A DNA stretch of 64,000 nt from Flavobacterium jumunjinense (GTDB lineage: Bacteria > Bacteroidota > Bacteroidia > Flavobacteriales > Flavobacteriaceae). Position numbers and translations under genes: made by a program. The stretch is from positions 1,116,001-1,180,000 of the forward strand of contig NZ_CP091285.1 of the NCBI RefSeq assembly GCF_021650975.2, read 5' to 3'. How positions within the stretch are numbered: the first letter of the stretch is position 1; each line of letters opens with the position of its first letter. The notes under the pieces were generated by a model. The model was given only the letters and a program-made list of their open reading frames with translations. It was not told the origin of the DNA and searched no databases. Shown here piece by piece: positions 16,107-26,300 of the stretch.

Positions 16107-17401
16107 TTTCAAGTTTATCTAAACCAATTGATAATGCTGCTTTAATTGTATTTAGAATATTTTTCGGGTTTTTATTAGCCTGTGAAAGCTTTGGTGCAAT
16201 AGCAACTGGTTGGGTAAAAAAAATACTGATTGATCCACAATTTACATTTTCATTCATTGGTTTTGAATGGCTACAACCACTATCTGGAAACGGAATGTAT
16301 TTCTATTTTTTTATAATGGGAATTTTAGGAATCCTAATAATGATTGGATATCGTTATACTTACGCTATGATTCTTTACACCCTTTTATGGACTGGCGTAT
16401 ATTTTATGCAAAAATCTTCATATAATAATCATTATTACTTATTACTAATCATAAGTTTTATAATGATTTTTCTCCCTGCAAACAAATCATATTCATTAGA
16501 TACAAAGCTAAACAATGTAGAAAAAACCAATTTTATGCCACAATGGATAAAATTAGTCTTCATAACCCAAATTGCAATTGTATATTTTTATGCTGCATTT
16601 GCAAAATTATATCCTGATTGGCTAGATGGAACATTTACAAAAAATTTACTCTCAGGTACAACCAACAATACATTAATCTTTGACCTCTTTAGTAGAAAAT
16701 GGTTCTATATTTCCATTGCCTATACAGGAATCTTATATGATTTACTAATAATCCCTATGCTCTTAACTAAAAAGACAAGAACTTTAGCATTAATATCTTC
16801 ATTAATTTTCCATCTATTCAATGCAATATTTCTACAAATTGGAATTTTTCCTTTTTTCGCATTAAGCTTTGCTCTTTTCTTCTATCCACCAGAAAAAATT
16901 AGATCGCTTTTTTTAAGAAAAAATAAAACAATTGTTATCGATGAAGCTGAAAAAACATTTAACTCAAAAATATTTTTATGCTTTTTTACCCCCTTTTTAA
17001 TTATTCAATTATTATTACCAATTCGTCATTATTTCATAAAAGGCGATGTTTTATGGACAGAAGAAGGACACAGATTAAGCTGGAGAATGATGCTTCGAGA
17101 ACGTAGTGGCTACATTTCATTTAAAATTATTGATAACTCCACAAATAAATCAAGTTATCATGATTACCATAGTGACTTATCTGAAAAGCAATCGAGACAG
17201 ATTGCAACAAAACCTGATTTTATTTGGCAATATTGTCAAAAAATAAAAAACAAACATAAAGATCAAGACATTTCAATCTACATTACATGTAAAAATGCCA
17301 TCAATCGAAAGGAATACAAAACCCTAATTGATCCAGATTATGATATGGCAAAAGCAAAATGGAATTATTTCACTCACAATGAATGGATTACAACCTACTA
17401 A
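16103..17401 (+). CDS. HTTM / vitamin K-dependent gamma-carboxylase-like membrane protein
   Basis: 432 residues that match the general pattern of bacterial HTTM-domain proteins, homologues of eukaryotic gamma-glutamyl carboxylase. Several hydrophobic helices fill residues about 15-310 (ALIVFRIFFGFLLACESF; YAMILYTLLWTGVYFMQ; YYLLLIISFIMIFLPA; LVFITQIAIVYFYAAFAKL; ALISSLIFHLFNAIFL; PFFALSFALFFYPP). A soluble C-terminal part follows, with LRHYFIKGDVLWTEEGHRLSWRMMLRER-like context in which the 'W..EGHRLSWRMMLR' segment is characteristic of the family. The gene overlaps ribF by 4 bp, so expression is coupled. Substrate and whether it is a carboxylase are unknown; vitamin K-like quinone use is only a family inference (menaquinone is the likely quinone in this phylum). 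Confidence 0.82.
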   Translation: MISSLSKPIDNAALIVFRIFFGFLLACESFGAIATGWVKKILIDPQFTFSFIGFEWLQPLSGNGMYFYFFIMGILGILIMIGYRYTYAMILYTLLWTGVYFMQKSSYNNHYYLLLIISFIMIFLPANKSYSLDTKLNNVEKTNFMPQWIKLVFITQIAIVYFYAAFAKLYPDWLDGTFTKNLLSGTTNNTLIFDLFSRKWFYISIAYTGILYDLLIIPMLLTKKTRTLALISSLIFHLFNAIFLQIGIFPFFALSFALFFYPPEKIRSLFLRKNKTIVIDEAEKTFNSKIFLCFFTPFLIIQLLLPIRHYFIKGDVLWTEEGHRLSWRMMLRERSGYISFKIIDNSTNKSSYHDYHSDLSEKQSRQIATKPDFIWQYCQKIKNKHKDQDISIYITCKNAINRKEYKTLIDPDYDMAKAKWNYFTHNEWITTY

Positions 17402-17543
17402 AAACAAAACTTTTTTTATTTCTATTTTTCAAAAATACATAAACACAGTTATTTACAAAATATCCTACCTCCTTTTTTTTAAATAAATTACTTCAAAAAA
17501 CAATAGATTTTCATTATTTTTTTAATGTTCTAAAGTAATTCGT

Positions 17544-17551
17544 TACTTTTG
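17544..17551 (+). promoter_or_regulatory. -7 element of bioB
   Basis: TACTTTTG, 19 bp before the bioB ATG at 17571; the clearest element in the 169-bp gap after the HTTM gene. Confidence 0.5.
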
Positions 17552-17570
17552 GCACATAAAAGAATTTGGT

Positions 17571-18656
17571 ATGAATACGATTAGATATAATTGGACTAAA
17601 GAAGAAATAATTGCTTTATATAATAAGCCTTTAATGGATTTACTTTATGAAGCTTCAACAGTACATAGAGAATTCCATAATCCAAATGTGGTTCAGGTTT
17701 CTACATTATTATCCATTAAAACAGGTGGTTGTCCAGAAGATTGCGGATATTGTCCTCAAGCTGCTCGTTATCACACCAACATTGAAGGTAATGATTTAAT
17801 GACTGTTTCTCAAGTAAAAGCACAAGCACTTAGAGCAAAATCCTCTGGATCATCAAGAGTTTGTATGGGTGCTGCATGGAGAAATGTAAAAGACGGGCCA
17901 GAATTTGATCAAGTATTAGAAATGGTACGAACTATTAACAAACTAGACATGGAAGTTTGTTGCACACTAGGAATGATTACAGAAAACCAAGCAAAACGTT
18001 TAGCTGAAGCTGGTTTATACGCATACAATCATAACTTAGATTCTTCTGAAGAATACTACAAAGAAGTGATTTCAACTCGTGGTTATGAAGATCGTTTACA
18101 AACAATTGATAATGTTAGAAAAACTAATGTTACCGTTTGTAGTGGAGGAATTATTGGAATGGGAGAAAGCGTTGGAGATAGAGCAGGAATGCTTGTTGCA
18201 TTAGCTTCTTTAAATCCGCAACCTGAATCAGTGCCAATTAATGCATTGGTTGCAGTTGAAGGAACTCCATTAGAAAACGAAAAACCAGTTGAAATTTGGG
18301 ATATGATTCGAATGGTTGCAACGACACGTATTGTTATGCCAGAAACTCAAGTTAGACTATCAGCTGGAAGAACACAAATGAGTCGTGAAGGACAAGCAAT
18401 GTGTTTCTTTGCAGGTGCTAATTCAATTTTCGCAGGAGATAAACTATTAACAACTCCAAATCCTGATGTAAACGAAGACATGAAAATGTTTGAATTGCTA
18501 GGATTACAACCACAAAAACCTTTTATCAAAAAAATGCAACCTGAAACTGTTGAGGCACAAAATTCTCAATTTGAAACATTAGGTGAAAAACCAAAATGGA
18601 CAAGACCAGGTCATGCCATTGACAGAAACTTAGAAGCTTCTGGAAAAGGAAAATAA
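17571..18656 (+). CDS. bioB: Biotin synthase
   Basis: Radical-SAM enzyme inserting sulfur into dethiobiotin. Length is 361 aa with the [4Fe-4S] cluster motif CPEDCGYCPQ. Further conserved blocks are SSRVCMGAAWRNVK (with the Cys of the second cluster), VCCTLGMIT, YNHNLDSS and VRLSAGRTQMS; the latter contains the arginine ligand of the [2Fe-2S] cluster. It stands alone here, with no other bio genes in the window. Its product is attached to AccB. A shared terminator separates it from the convergent dipeptidase gene. Confidence 0.97.
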   Translation: MNTIRYNWTKEEIIALYNKPLMDLLYEASTVHREFHNPNVVQVSTLLSIKTGGCPEDCGYCPQAARYHTNIEGNDLMTVSQVKAQALRAKSSGSSRVCMGAAWRNVKDGPEFDQVLEMVRTINKLDMEVCCTLGMITENQAKRLAEAGLYAYNHNLDSSEEYYKEVISTRGYEDRLQTIDNVRKTNVTVCSGGIIGMGESVGDRAGMLVALASLNPQPESVPINALVAVEGTPLENEKPVEIWDMIRMVATTRIVMPETQVRLSAGRTQMSREGQAMCFFAGANSIFAGDKLLTTPNPDVNEDMKMFELLGLQPQKPFIKKMQPETVEAQNSQFETLGEKPKWTRPGHAIDRNLEASGKGK

Positions 18657-18694
18657 GAGTTTCACTACTATAAAATAGTACTAGTAATATCAAT

Positions 18695-18728
18695 AAAAAA
18701 ATGCCATTCATCTGAATGGCATTTTTTT
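18695..18728. terminator. Bidirectional terminator between bioB and M20 dipeptidase
   Basis: Arms around ATGCCATTCA / TGAATGGCAT with 7-base A and T flanks and a tight loop. Confidence 0.85.
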
Positions 18729-18735
18729 AATTTAC

Positions 18736-20124
18736 TTATTTATTCATTTCGGTAAAATATTTATAAAACAAAGGAATAGTTTCGATTCCTTTTAAATAAT
18801 TAAAGACTCCAAAATGCTCATTTGGCGAATGAATAGCGTCACTATCTAGTCCGAATCCCATTAAAATAGTTTTACTTTTTAATTCCTTCTCAAACAACGA
18901 TACAATTGGAATACTTCCACCAGAACGAACTGGAATTGCAGGAACACCAAAAGTTTCCGTATATGCTTTATTCGCTGCTCTATACCCAACACTATCGATA
19001 GGCGTAACATATCCTTGACCACCATGATGTGGCTTCACAACCACTTTAACCGATTTTGGAGCAATACTTTCAAAATGGTTTTTAAACAATTCAGTAATAT
19101 CTTCCCAATCTTGATTTGGCACTAAACGCATTGATATTTTAGCAAAAGCTTTACTTGCTATAACTGTTTTCGCACCTTCACCTGTATATCCTCCCCAAAT
19201 TCCATTCACATCTAATGTAGGACGAATTGAGTTTCTTTCATTAGTAACGTAACCTGTTTCTCCATGAACATCTTCAATAGCTAAGGCATTTTTATATTTT
19301 TCCAAAGAAAATGGTGCTTTAGCCATTTCTGCTCTTTCTTCAACTGATAATTCTTCTACATTATCATAGAAACCAGGAATCGTTATATGATTATTCTCAT
19401 CATGAAGAGAAGCAATCATTTTTGTTAATATATTAATTGGATTAGCAACTGCACCTCCGTATAAACCTGAATGCAAATCACGGTTTGGACCAGTAACCTC
19501 AACCTCAACATAACTTAAACCTCTCAAACCAGTAGTAATAGAGGGTTGTGTATTAGAAATCATTCCTGTATCAGAAATCAAAATTACATCATTTGCTAAT
19601 TTCTCCTGATTACGTTCAACAAACCATCCTAAACTTTTTGAACCAACCTCTTCTTCACCTTCAATCATGAATTTCACATTACAAGGCAATGTATTTGTTG
19701 CAATCATATATTCAAATGCTTTAACATGCATATACATTTGCCCTTTATCATCACAAGCTCCACGGGCAAAAATAGCACCTTCTGGATGAATATCTGTAGT
19801 TTTAATTACAGGTTCAAAAGGTGGAGACGTCCATAACTCAACTGGATCAGCAGGTTGAACATCATAATGACCATAAACGAGAACCGTAGGTAAGTTTTTA
19901 TCAATTATCTTCTCTCCATATACGATTGGATATCCAGGAGTTTCACATAATTCAACAAAATCGCAACCTGCTTTTTCTAAGCTAGATTTTACCATTTCCG
20001 CAGTCATTATAACATCATGAGCATAAGCACTATCGGCACTTACTGAAGGTATTTTTAATAATTCTATTAATTCTTGTAAAAATCGCTCTTTATTTTCTTG
20101 AACGTATTGTTTTATATTTTCCAT
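18736..20124 (-). CDS. M20 family dipeptidase (cytosolic nonspecific dipeptidase-like)
   Basis: 462-residue di-zinc peptidase. Metal-binding motifs are in order: VYGHYDVQP (His and catalytic Asp), GACDDKGQM (bridging Asp), EGEEEVGS (general base Glu plus ligand Glu), and a C-terminal His in DAIHSPNEHFG. The lid/dimerisation domain (about 200-370) includes DLHSGLYGGAVANP. No signal peptide, so probably cytoplasmic hydrolysis of dipeptides. M20 also includes deacetylases, but length and the SGLYGG block fit the CNDP/carnosinase group. A -7 element on the minus strand (TAACTTTG, 20147-20154) precedes it by about 22 bp. Confidence 0.93.
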   Translation of the reverse strand: MENIKQYVQENKERFLQELIELLKIPSVSADSAYAHDVIMTAEMVKSSLEKAGCDFVELCETPGYPIVYGEKIIDKNLPTVLVYGHYDVQPADPVELWTSPPFEPVIKTTDIHPEGAIFARGACDDKGQMYMHVKAFEYMIATNTLPCNVKFMIEGEEEVGSKSLGWFVERNQEKLANDVILISDTGMISNTQPSITTGLRGLSYVEVEVTGPNRDLHSGLYGGAVANPINILTKMIASLHDENNHITIPGFYDNVEELSVEERAEMAKAPFSLEKYKNALAIEDVHGETGYVTNERNSIRPTLDVNGIWGGYTGEGAKTVIASKAFAKISMRLVPNQDWEDITELFKNHFESIAPKSVKVVVKPHHGGQGYVTPIDSVGYRAANKAYTETFGVPAIPVRSGGSIPIVSLFEKELKSKTILMGFGLDSDAIHSPNEHFGVFNYLKGIETIPLFYKYFTEMNK

Positions 20125-20146
20125 TGTATTGTTTTGGATTGTGTCT

Positions 20147-20154
20147 CAAAGTTA
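20147..20154 (-). promoter_or_regulatory. Putative -7 element of the M20 dipeptidase gene
   Basis: TAACTTTG on the minus strand, with a TTG 16 bp further upstream (20173-20171), close to the TTG-N17-23-TAnnTTTG consensus. Confidence 0.5.
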
Positions 20155-20176
20155 CAAAATATTATAATTACAAAAA

Positions 20177-20206
20177 AAATGAGCTGTTATTTCTAACAGC
20201 TCATTT
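20177..20206 (-). terminator. Terminator of the T9SS cargo pair
   Basis: AAATGAGCTGTTA / TAACAGCTCATTT arms with a 4-base loop, 22 bp beyond the stop at 20228. Confidence 0.8.
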
Positions 20207-20227
20207 CGATATTATTCTTATTCTTTA

Positions 20228-23200
20228 TTAATAAATTGTCTTTTTTACGACTCTTTCACCACTAATCAATGTTATTTGTAGAACTAGAGCTGAGTTATTT
20301 TTAACAACAGTATCTATTATTAACTCTTGATTATTAACTTTTTTATTCTCATAAACTTTCCTTCCAAGAACATCAAAAACAATTACTTCTTGAACCTCTT
20401 CAGAAAGTGATTTTACTTGAATAGTTTCATTTGAGATTATTACAATTTGATTTTCATCTGTAATAAAACCACTATTAGATAAAGTAGCATCTTTATATTT
20501 TATCACAAACCTATCATTAAAAACACCTACAGTTGAATAAAAACTATAAGGAGAAACTTTTAAATTATGGGTTACATTTAAGTGCAAATCTTCTATATAA
20601 ATATTTTGATTTTCGAAAAGTCCATCAACTTCATGTATACCTATTGAGTTTGTACCTGCTTGCGTTATTTTAACTCCAAAAGGCACTTTATCTTCATTAT
20701 CAAAAGGAGTTGGTCTACCTTGTACACATAATTTATTATTATTTACAAGTGAATATATATTTGAGGCAGACGATTCTAATGCAACCGCATCATAATTTCT
20801 ATCCTTTTGATAGGTAGCTCCTTCAACATAACCTAAAAGTGTTCTAATTGAATTATTTTCTGCTGTTACTAAATCTAACCAGACACGATTTTTTTCTTTC
20901 CCACCTGCATCGCTAGTTTTGAAGAATTGATCGTTATTATAACTTTTACTTCTCATTGCATTATTAAACACCACGCTTTGAGTAGCAGCAGGCCCATCGT
21001 TCATTACGACAAAGAAACCTTGCCCACCAGCAATTAACCCCCCAAAACTTCCAGAACCACTAATTGCACCCGTATTATTATAAACTATATAATCATTAAT
21101 ATTATAATTATAACCATATGTCCCATAGAATGGATTTGAATTAGCAGTTGACGGTGAAGTTGCATGTGTCCAAATTCTAACGGCTCCTTCTATATTTGAA
21201 TTTGCATTAATAAAATCTGCCGCACTAATCGCAGAAGGGTATGGATTACCTAATAAATTCAAGTTATCATTTAAATTCGTAATGGTAACTCCATTTGTTC
21301 CAGCATAATCTGCACCAGTATAACCTCCACGAGTTATTGGAACATTAATAATCCCGTTATGTGGCACACCATTGAAATTAATTGAAAAAACATTTCTCAA
21401 AATATAACCAACACCTGTATTCATTGAGTTTCCAGAAGCATTTAACCAGTTACCTAATCCTCCATTTGAATTTGAAATATCTGGGTTCCAGTAGTAATAA
21501 TGGCTTGAGCTCCCTAAAGTATGTGTACTAACCGGAGATGACCAGAAAACATAATCTAAAGCAACTCCCGTTGTATTTCTTGAATAAGTTATATTTCCTG
21601 TATTTACTCCTGCATTATTAATTTGCACTAAAGAAGCATCGTCAAACACATTAAAAACACCATTCACAGTTAAATTATTCTCAATAACAATATGATTGTT
21701 TGCCGCTACATTTAATGTTCTTCCAGAATTGATTATAAGAGAACAACATTCAAAACTTCCGTATGTTGCAGTATCATAATTCCCATTAATAATCACATAT
21801 TTAGTTAAGTCAGGACTTCCGTTTGACCAACTTGAACTATGCCAAGTAGTACTATTTAAATTTACTGTAATTATTGATGAATTTCCACTTGTTCCACAAG
21901 GGCTAACCGCTCTAATTCTATAATATAAAGGTGTAACGTTTGCATTAGCAACACTCAAAGAAGTTACATTTCCAACATTTAAATTTTGATATCCCGCTAC
22001 AAATGTGCCAGCTGAAAAACTTGAAGATGTAGCAACATCAACAATATACGAAGATGCATTTGCTTTAGCATTCCAGTTAGCAACAAAATTATTACATGAA
22101 ATACTGGTTGCAGATTGTGCAGAAACATTGTTTGATGTCGTTGTTATAGCAACTGAATTACTAAAGAAATTACAAGAACCCACACTAGAAGCAGACGAAA
22201 CGATACGTCTATAATACCTAACGACATCAGAAGACGTTGCATTAACTGATGCTGGTGTGTAATCTTCCGAAGTTGCTCCAGAAATAGAAGTGAAATTCAT
22301 ATTATCTGTTGAAACTTGCCATTGAAAATTAATTGTTGGATTTACCGAACTACCTCTATAAGGAAATGAAGTTCCATCTAATGTATTTGGAGTTGTATTA
22401 TTACACACAACTGGAGTTGATGGTGACGCAACCGAATTAGAAGCATTATTAAAAGGTTGAATACTTAAATCAGCAACATTTTGCCCTCCATATTCATAAT
22501 AGTCAAATATTAAATCTGCACTTCCGTCTAAGTAAACCAATACATTCGTATAATTAGTAGGCCCTTGTTGTCTCCATTCATCAAAAACTAAAACTCCATC
22601 ATTATACAATCTAATTCCATCATCTCCTCGGAATCTTATTATATAACATCCCGCAGGTCTTGTCGATAACATTCTAAACCTAACAGCAAAAACTTCTGTT
22701 AATATGTTTGTTCTATTTACTCCATTTGACAAAACTGGAAAACATGCAGTATTTCCACCAAAATTTTCGGTTATGGTTTCTGATCCAACATTATAATATC
22801 CAACATAATTAGAAGTTAGAAAAGGTAGTGTATTTGAAGGAGAATTAGGTGAAGTTCCCCCAGGAGGAGGACTAGTACCAACCCAATTATAAACGTGCCC
22901 TATCCATTCATCTGTTGCGAAAGTGGTTTGACTATCTAAAGTATTTCCTATGGCTGTTAATTCAGCTGTTAAAGAAACATTAGTCGTGTTAGTCTGCGAA
23001 CAAGTACCCGAAGCGATTACAACTTTTATTTCTCCGGAATAAGTTGCAGTCCAGTTTGTAATTGTTGCACCATTTGCACCAGAAGCATTTGCAAGTTGAG
23101 CATTCGTTGTAGCGTTATAAATATTTATATTTTCATTACTACCAGAATAAACATCACCAATACTAAATCTATAATTAAAACCTTGAACAACATTAACTCT

Positions 23201-23362
23201 AACATATTGTGTTGCATTTGTCGTAATTGTAATTGTACTATTCGGGTTGTTAATACAAAACATCTGTATTGATCCTGTTTGTGTATTCGAAGTAGGATAA
23301 GGACATTGTGAATTAGCAAATAGCGTTGCTAATCCAAATAAAACGGTTAATAACTTTTTCAT
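20228..23362 (-). CDS. Large T9SS-secreted protein with PA14-like domain
   Basis: 1044 residues. Signal peptide 1-18 (MKKLLTVLFGLATLFANS). The region about 160-310 resembles a PA14-type sugar-binding module (FRGDDGIRLYNDGVLVFDEW .. GSADLIFDYYEYGG). A fibronectin/Ig-like block with paired Cys follows (about 320-510). The C-terminal 480 residues are paralogous to the neighbouring 1564-aa protein (shared WSSPV, NSNGG.GNW, DNLNL.GNPYPS, NIEGAVR.WTH, INDYIV). The tail after about residue 960 (VIVFDVLGRKVYENKK .. VVKKTIY) fits a T9SS type A signal, although the usual YPNP motif is missing. It starts 14 bp after the stop of the 1564-aa gene, so they form an operon. Surface adhesion or polysaccharide binding is a guess. 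Confidence 0.82.
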   Translation of the reverse strand: MKKLLTVLFGLATLFANSQCPYPTSNTQTGSIQMFCINNPNSTITITTNATQYVRVNVVQGFNYRFSIGDVYSGSNENINIYNATTNAQLANASGANGATITNWTATYSGEIKVVIASGTCSQTNTTNVSLTAELTAIGNTLDSQTTFATDEWIGHVYNWVGTSPPPGGTSPNSPSNTLPFLTSNYVGYYNVGSETITENFGGNTACFPVLSNGVNRTNILTEVFAVRFRMLSTRPAGCYIIRFRGDDGIRLYNDGVLVFDEWRQQGPTNYTNVLVYLDGSADLIFDYYEYGGQNVADLSIQPFNNASNSVASPSTPVVCNNTTPNTLDGTSFPYRGSSVNPTINFQWQVSTDNMNFTSISGATSEDYTPASVNATSSDVVRYYRRIVSSASSVGSCNFFSNSVAITTTSNNVSAQSATSISCNNFVANWNAKANASSYIVDVATSSSFSAGTFVAGYQNLNVGNVTSLSVANANVTPLYYRIRAVSPCGTSGNSSIITVNLNSTTWHSSSWSNGSPDLTKYVIINGNYDTATYGSFECCSLIINSGRTLNVAANNHIVIENNLTVNGVFNVFDDASLVQINNAGVNTGNITYSRNTTGVALDYVFWSSPVSTHTLGSSSHYYYWNPDISNSNGGLGNWLNASGNSMNTGVGYILRNVFSINFNGVPHNGIINVPITRGGYTGADYAGTNGVTITNLNDNLNLLGNPYPSAISAADFINANSNIEGAVRIWTHATSPSTANSNPFYGTYGYNYNINDYIVYNNTGAISGSGSFGGLIAGGQGFFVVMNDGPAATQSVVFNNAMRSKSYNNDQFFKTSDAGGKEKNRVWLDLVTAENNSIRTLLGYVEGATYQKDRNYDAVALESSASNIYSLVNNNKLCVQGRPTPFDNEDKVPFGVKITQAGTNSIGIHEVDGLFENQNIYIEDLHLNVTHNLKVSPYSFYSTVGVFNDRFVIKYKDATLSNSGFITDENQIVIISNETIQVKSLSEEVQEVIVFDVLGRKVYENKKVNNQELIIDTVVKNNSALVLQITLISGERVVKKTIY

Positions 23363-23376
23363 TTCAAGAAGTCAAT

Positions 23377-26300
23377 TTAATATAGAATTTTTTTAGTTAC
23401 GATTTTATCATTCATCAGTTTAACTTGAACGATAAGAGCAGTATTATTCTTCATTAAATTATTTATATATATAGTTTGATTATTAATATTCTTTTTTTCA
23501 TATAGTTTTCTACCAAGGACATCATAAACTGTAACTGCTTCAATATTCTCTAGGAGAGAGTTAATTTCAATGTTTTCATTTGAGACAACAACAAGTTGAT
23601 TTTCATCATTAATAAAATCATCATTAGATAAAGCACTTCCTTTGTACTTTAAAACAAATCGATCATCGAAAACACCAACTGAAGCACTGAAGATATATGG
23701 ACTTAATTTTAAATCATGGGTTATATTTAAATACAAATCTTCAACAAAAATATCTTGATTTTCAAACAACCCATCTACTGTATGAATTGCAATAGAATTA
23801 ATTCCTGCACTTGCAATCTTAACTCCTAATGGTACTCTATCTTCTGTATTGAAAGGAAGTGGCCTTCCTTGAATACACATTTTCTCTTCATTAATTAAAG
23901 AATAGATATTAGCCGTTGTTGCCTGTATTCCAATAGCATCGTACATTCTATCCTTTGCATAAGTTGCGTCTGATTTATATCCAATTAAAGTTCTAACAGA
24001 TTCGTTATTTACATCTATAAGATCCAACCAAATACGATGTTTTTCAATTCCGTTTTGGTTTTTATCAAAAGGTGTAGTTTTAAAAAACTGACTATTATCA
24101 TACGTTCTACTTCTCAATGAATTATTAAACGTTACGTTTTCTGTAGTCGTAGTTCCATCATTCATAATGACAAAAAAACCTTGAGCACCAGCAATCAGTC
24201 CGTTAAACCCTGCAGGACCACTTGTAGTTCCAATACCATTATGAACGATATAATCATTTATTGTATAATTGGAGTTAAAATCACCATAAAACGGATCAGA
24301 TATTGATGTAGACGGCAAAGTGCCATGAGTCCAAAGCCTAACTGCTCCTTCAATATTTGTATTTAAGTTTAAAAAATCCAATGCACTAATTGATGAAGGA
24401 TATGGATTACCAATTAAGTTTAAATTATCATTAAATCGTGTAATTGTAACCCCATTCACACCTGAATAATCAGCACCTGTATAAGTACCTCTAGAAATAG
24501 GCACTTCAACTATTCCATTATGCGGTATTCCATTATTAAATGTAGCTGTATAGGTTTGAAAAGAATTATTGAAATTATTAGGTCCTCTAACAATATATCC
24601 TTTTCCGTTATTCATTGCATTTCCAGTTGCACCAATCCAATTACCAATTCCTCCATTAGAATTCACAATCGTTGGGTTCCAACTAAAGATTAGATTTGAA
24701 GGAGTGTTTGAAGAAATATTATCTATATTAAATCCAGTTACAGGAGAAGACCAATAAACATAATCCAATCTTCTCATCGAAGTTATTCTTTCATAGGAAA
24801 TATTCCCTGTGTTTACTCCTGAATCATTCACTTGAATTAACGAACCATTATTTAAGACATTCAATGTTCCATCGACAATTAGATCATTATCAATTTGCAC
24901 ATAATCATTTGAAGAAACCACTAAATTACGAGTAGGATTTACAGTCAAATTACCTTTTGAAATTATATTGTTTGATGTAGCAGTGGTAAAATCATTGTCT
25001 AAAATAACATTTCCAAAAATTTCTGTACCTTCTGGAGCCACTGCACTAATTATTTGCGTTGCAGTCCCTTTAAAAATTACGGTACTATTTCCTTCTTCAA
25101 ATGAAGTTTCATTAACATTATTTGTCCAATTCCCTCTTAAAAATATTTGACCATCTAAAGTAGCACTATTAGAATCGTCCATATCTAGCACACCTACATT
25201 GTCAATCAATAAATCTCCAAAAACTTCTAATCTATTATTTGAATCCCCTAGAATTTCAAGTCTACTACCTAAAATATTTAGATTATTAGCCATTGCTAAA
25301 TCATTATATTCATCTGAATAATTTGAATTATAATTTATTTCCGCAACATTTATAGCTGATGAATTGATTATAACATCAGTTCCTGAATCTGGAACGGAAA
25401 GTCCTTCCCAGTTTGCACAATTAAACCAATTTGTATCAATTCCACCAACCCATTGCCCTGAAGGATTACTTGCGCCAATTTGAAATGTTTTACCAGCTCT
25501 AGTTACCGAATTACTTGTTGGGTCTAAAATATATCTTCCTGTACTTAATGTCCAATTATTTGTAACATCAGCAACAGCATTAATAATTTGATTTAAAGAA
25601 GCAATACCGTGTTGTTTATCATTTTCATAATAAGCACTTTCTGCACTTCCACTTATACTCTCAACATTGAAGCAAGTTAAAGAAGAAGGCAATCTTGATT
25701 CTCTAGGATTTGAGGACAATGATGAGCTCGATCCACTACAAGCATTTGCTAAAGGAACCCAAGCAGCCCTATTTGTTAATCCATGTAATAAATTACCTGA
25801 CAAATAATAATTTGCCTCATTCAAATTAATAGTTCCATCTGAAACAAAACTACCTTGAACAAGATATATTTGGTCTGGTGAACTTGTTGAAATATTAGGA
25901 GAATTTAGAATACCTCCTACTATATTTCCTGAAAACTCAGAAGTTCTAACAGAAGATGTTGTTCCAGAAATAACTGAAACACTTCCAAACCAATTAGAAG
26001 ACCCATTTGTTCTTATTTGAAAAATTGATCCAGCTGGAATTGTTGAAATTCCATTATATGTTATAGTCGCTTCGTAAGGTGCTTCGCTTGGATCGTCTCC
26101 TCCGCCTCCCCATTTATTTGTTCTTACACCTGCATTTGCACCTGCCTCATATCTTGCATTTACAATTGAAAAAATTGTTCCTGGCAAAACATCAACTAAA
26201 GTAGCTACTAAATATTCATCATCTGCTCCACTACCATTTACTTGGCCATCATACCCTACAAAAATAAGCTCTCCTGGACGAAAACTTGTTCCTCCTGTAG

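Noticed and set aside
22005..22214. Open frame on the plus strand inside the PA14-like T9SS gene
   Set aside because: Composition follows the opposite strand; no family resemblance.
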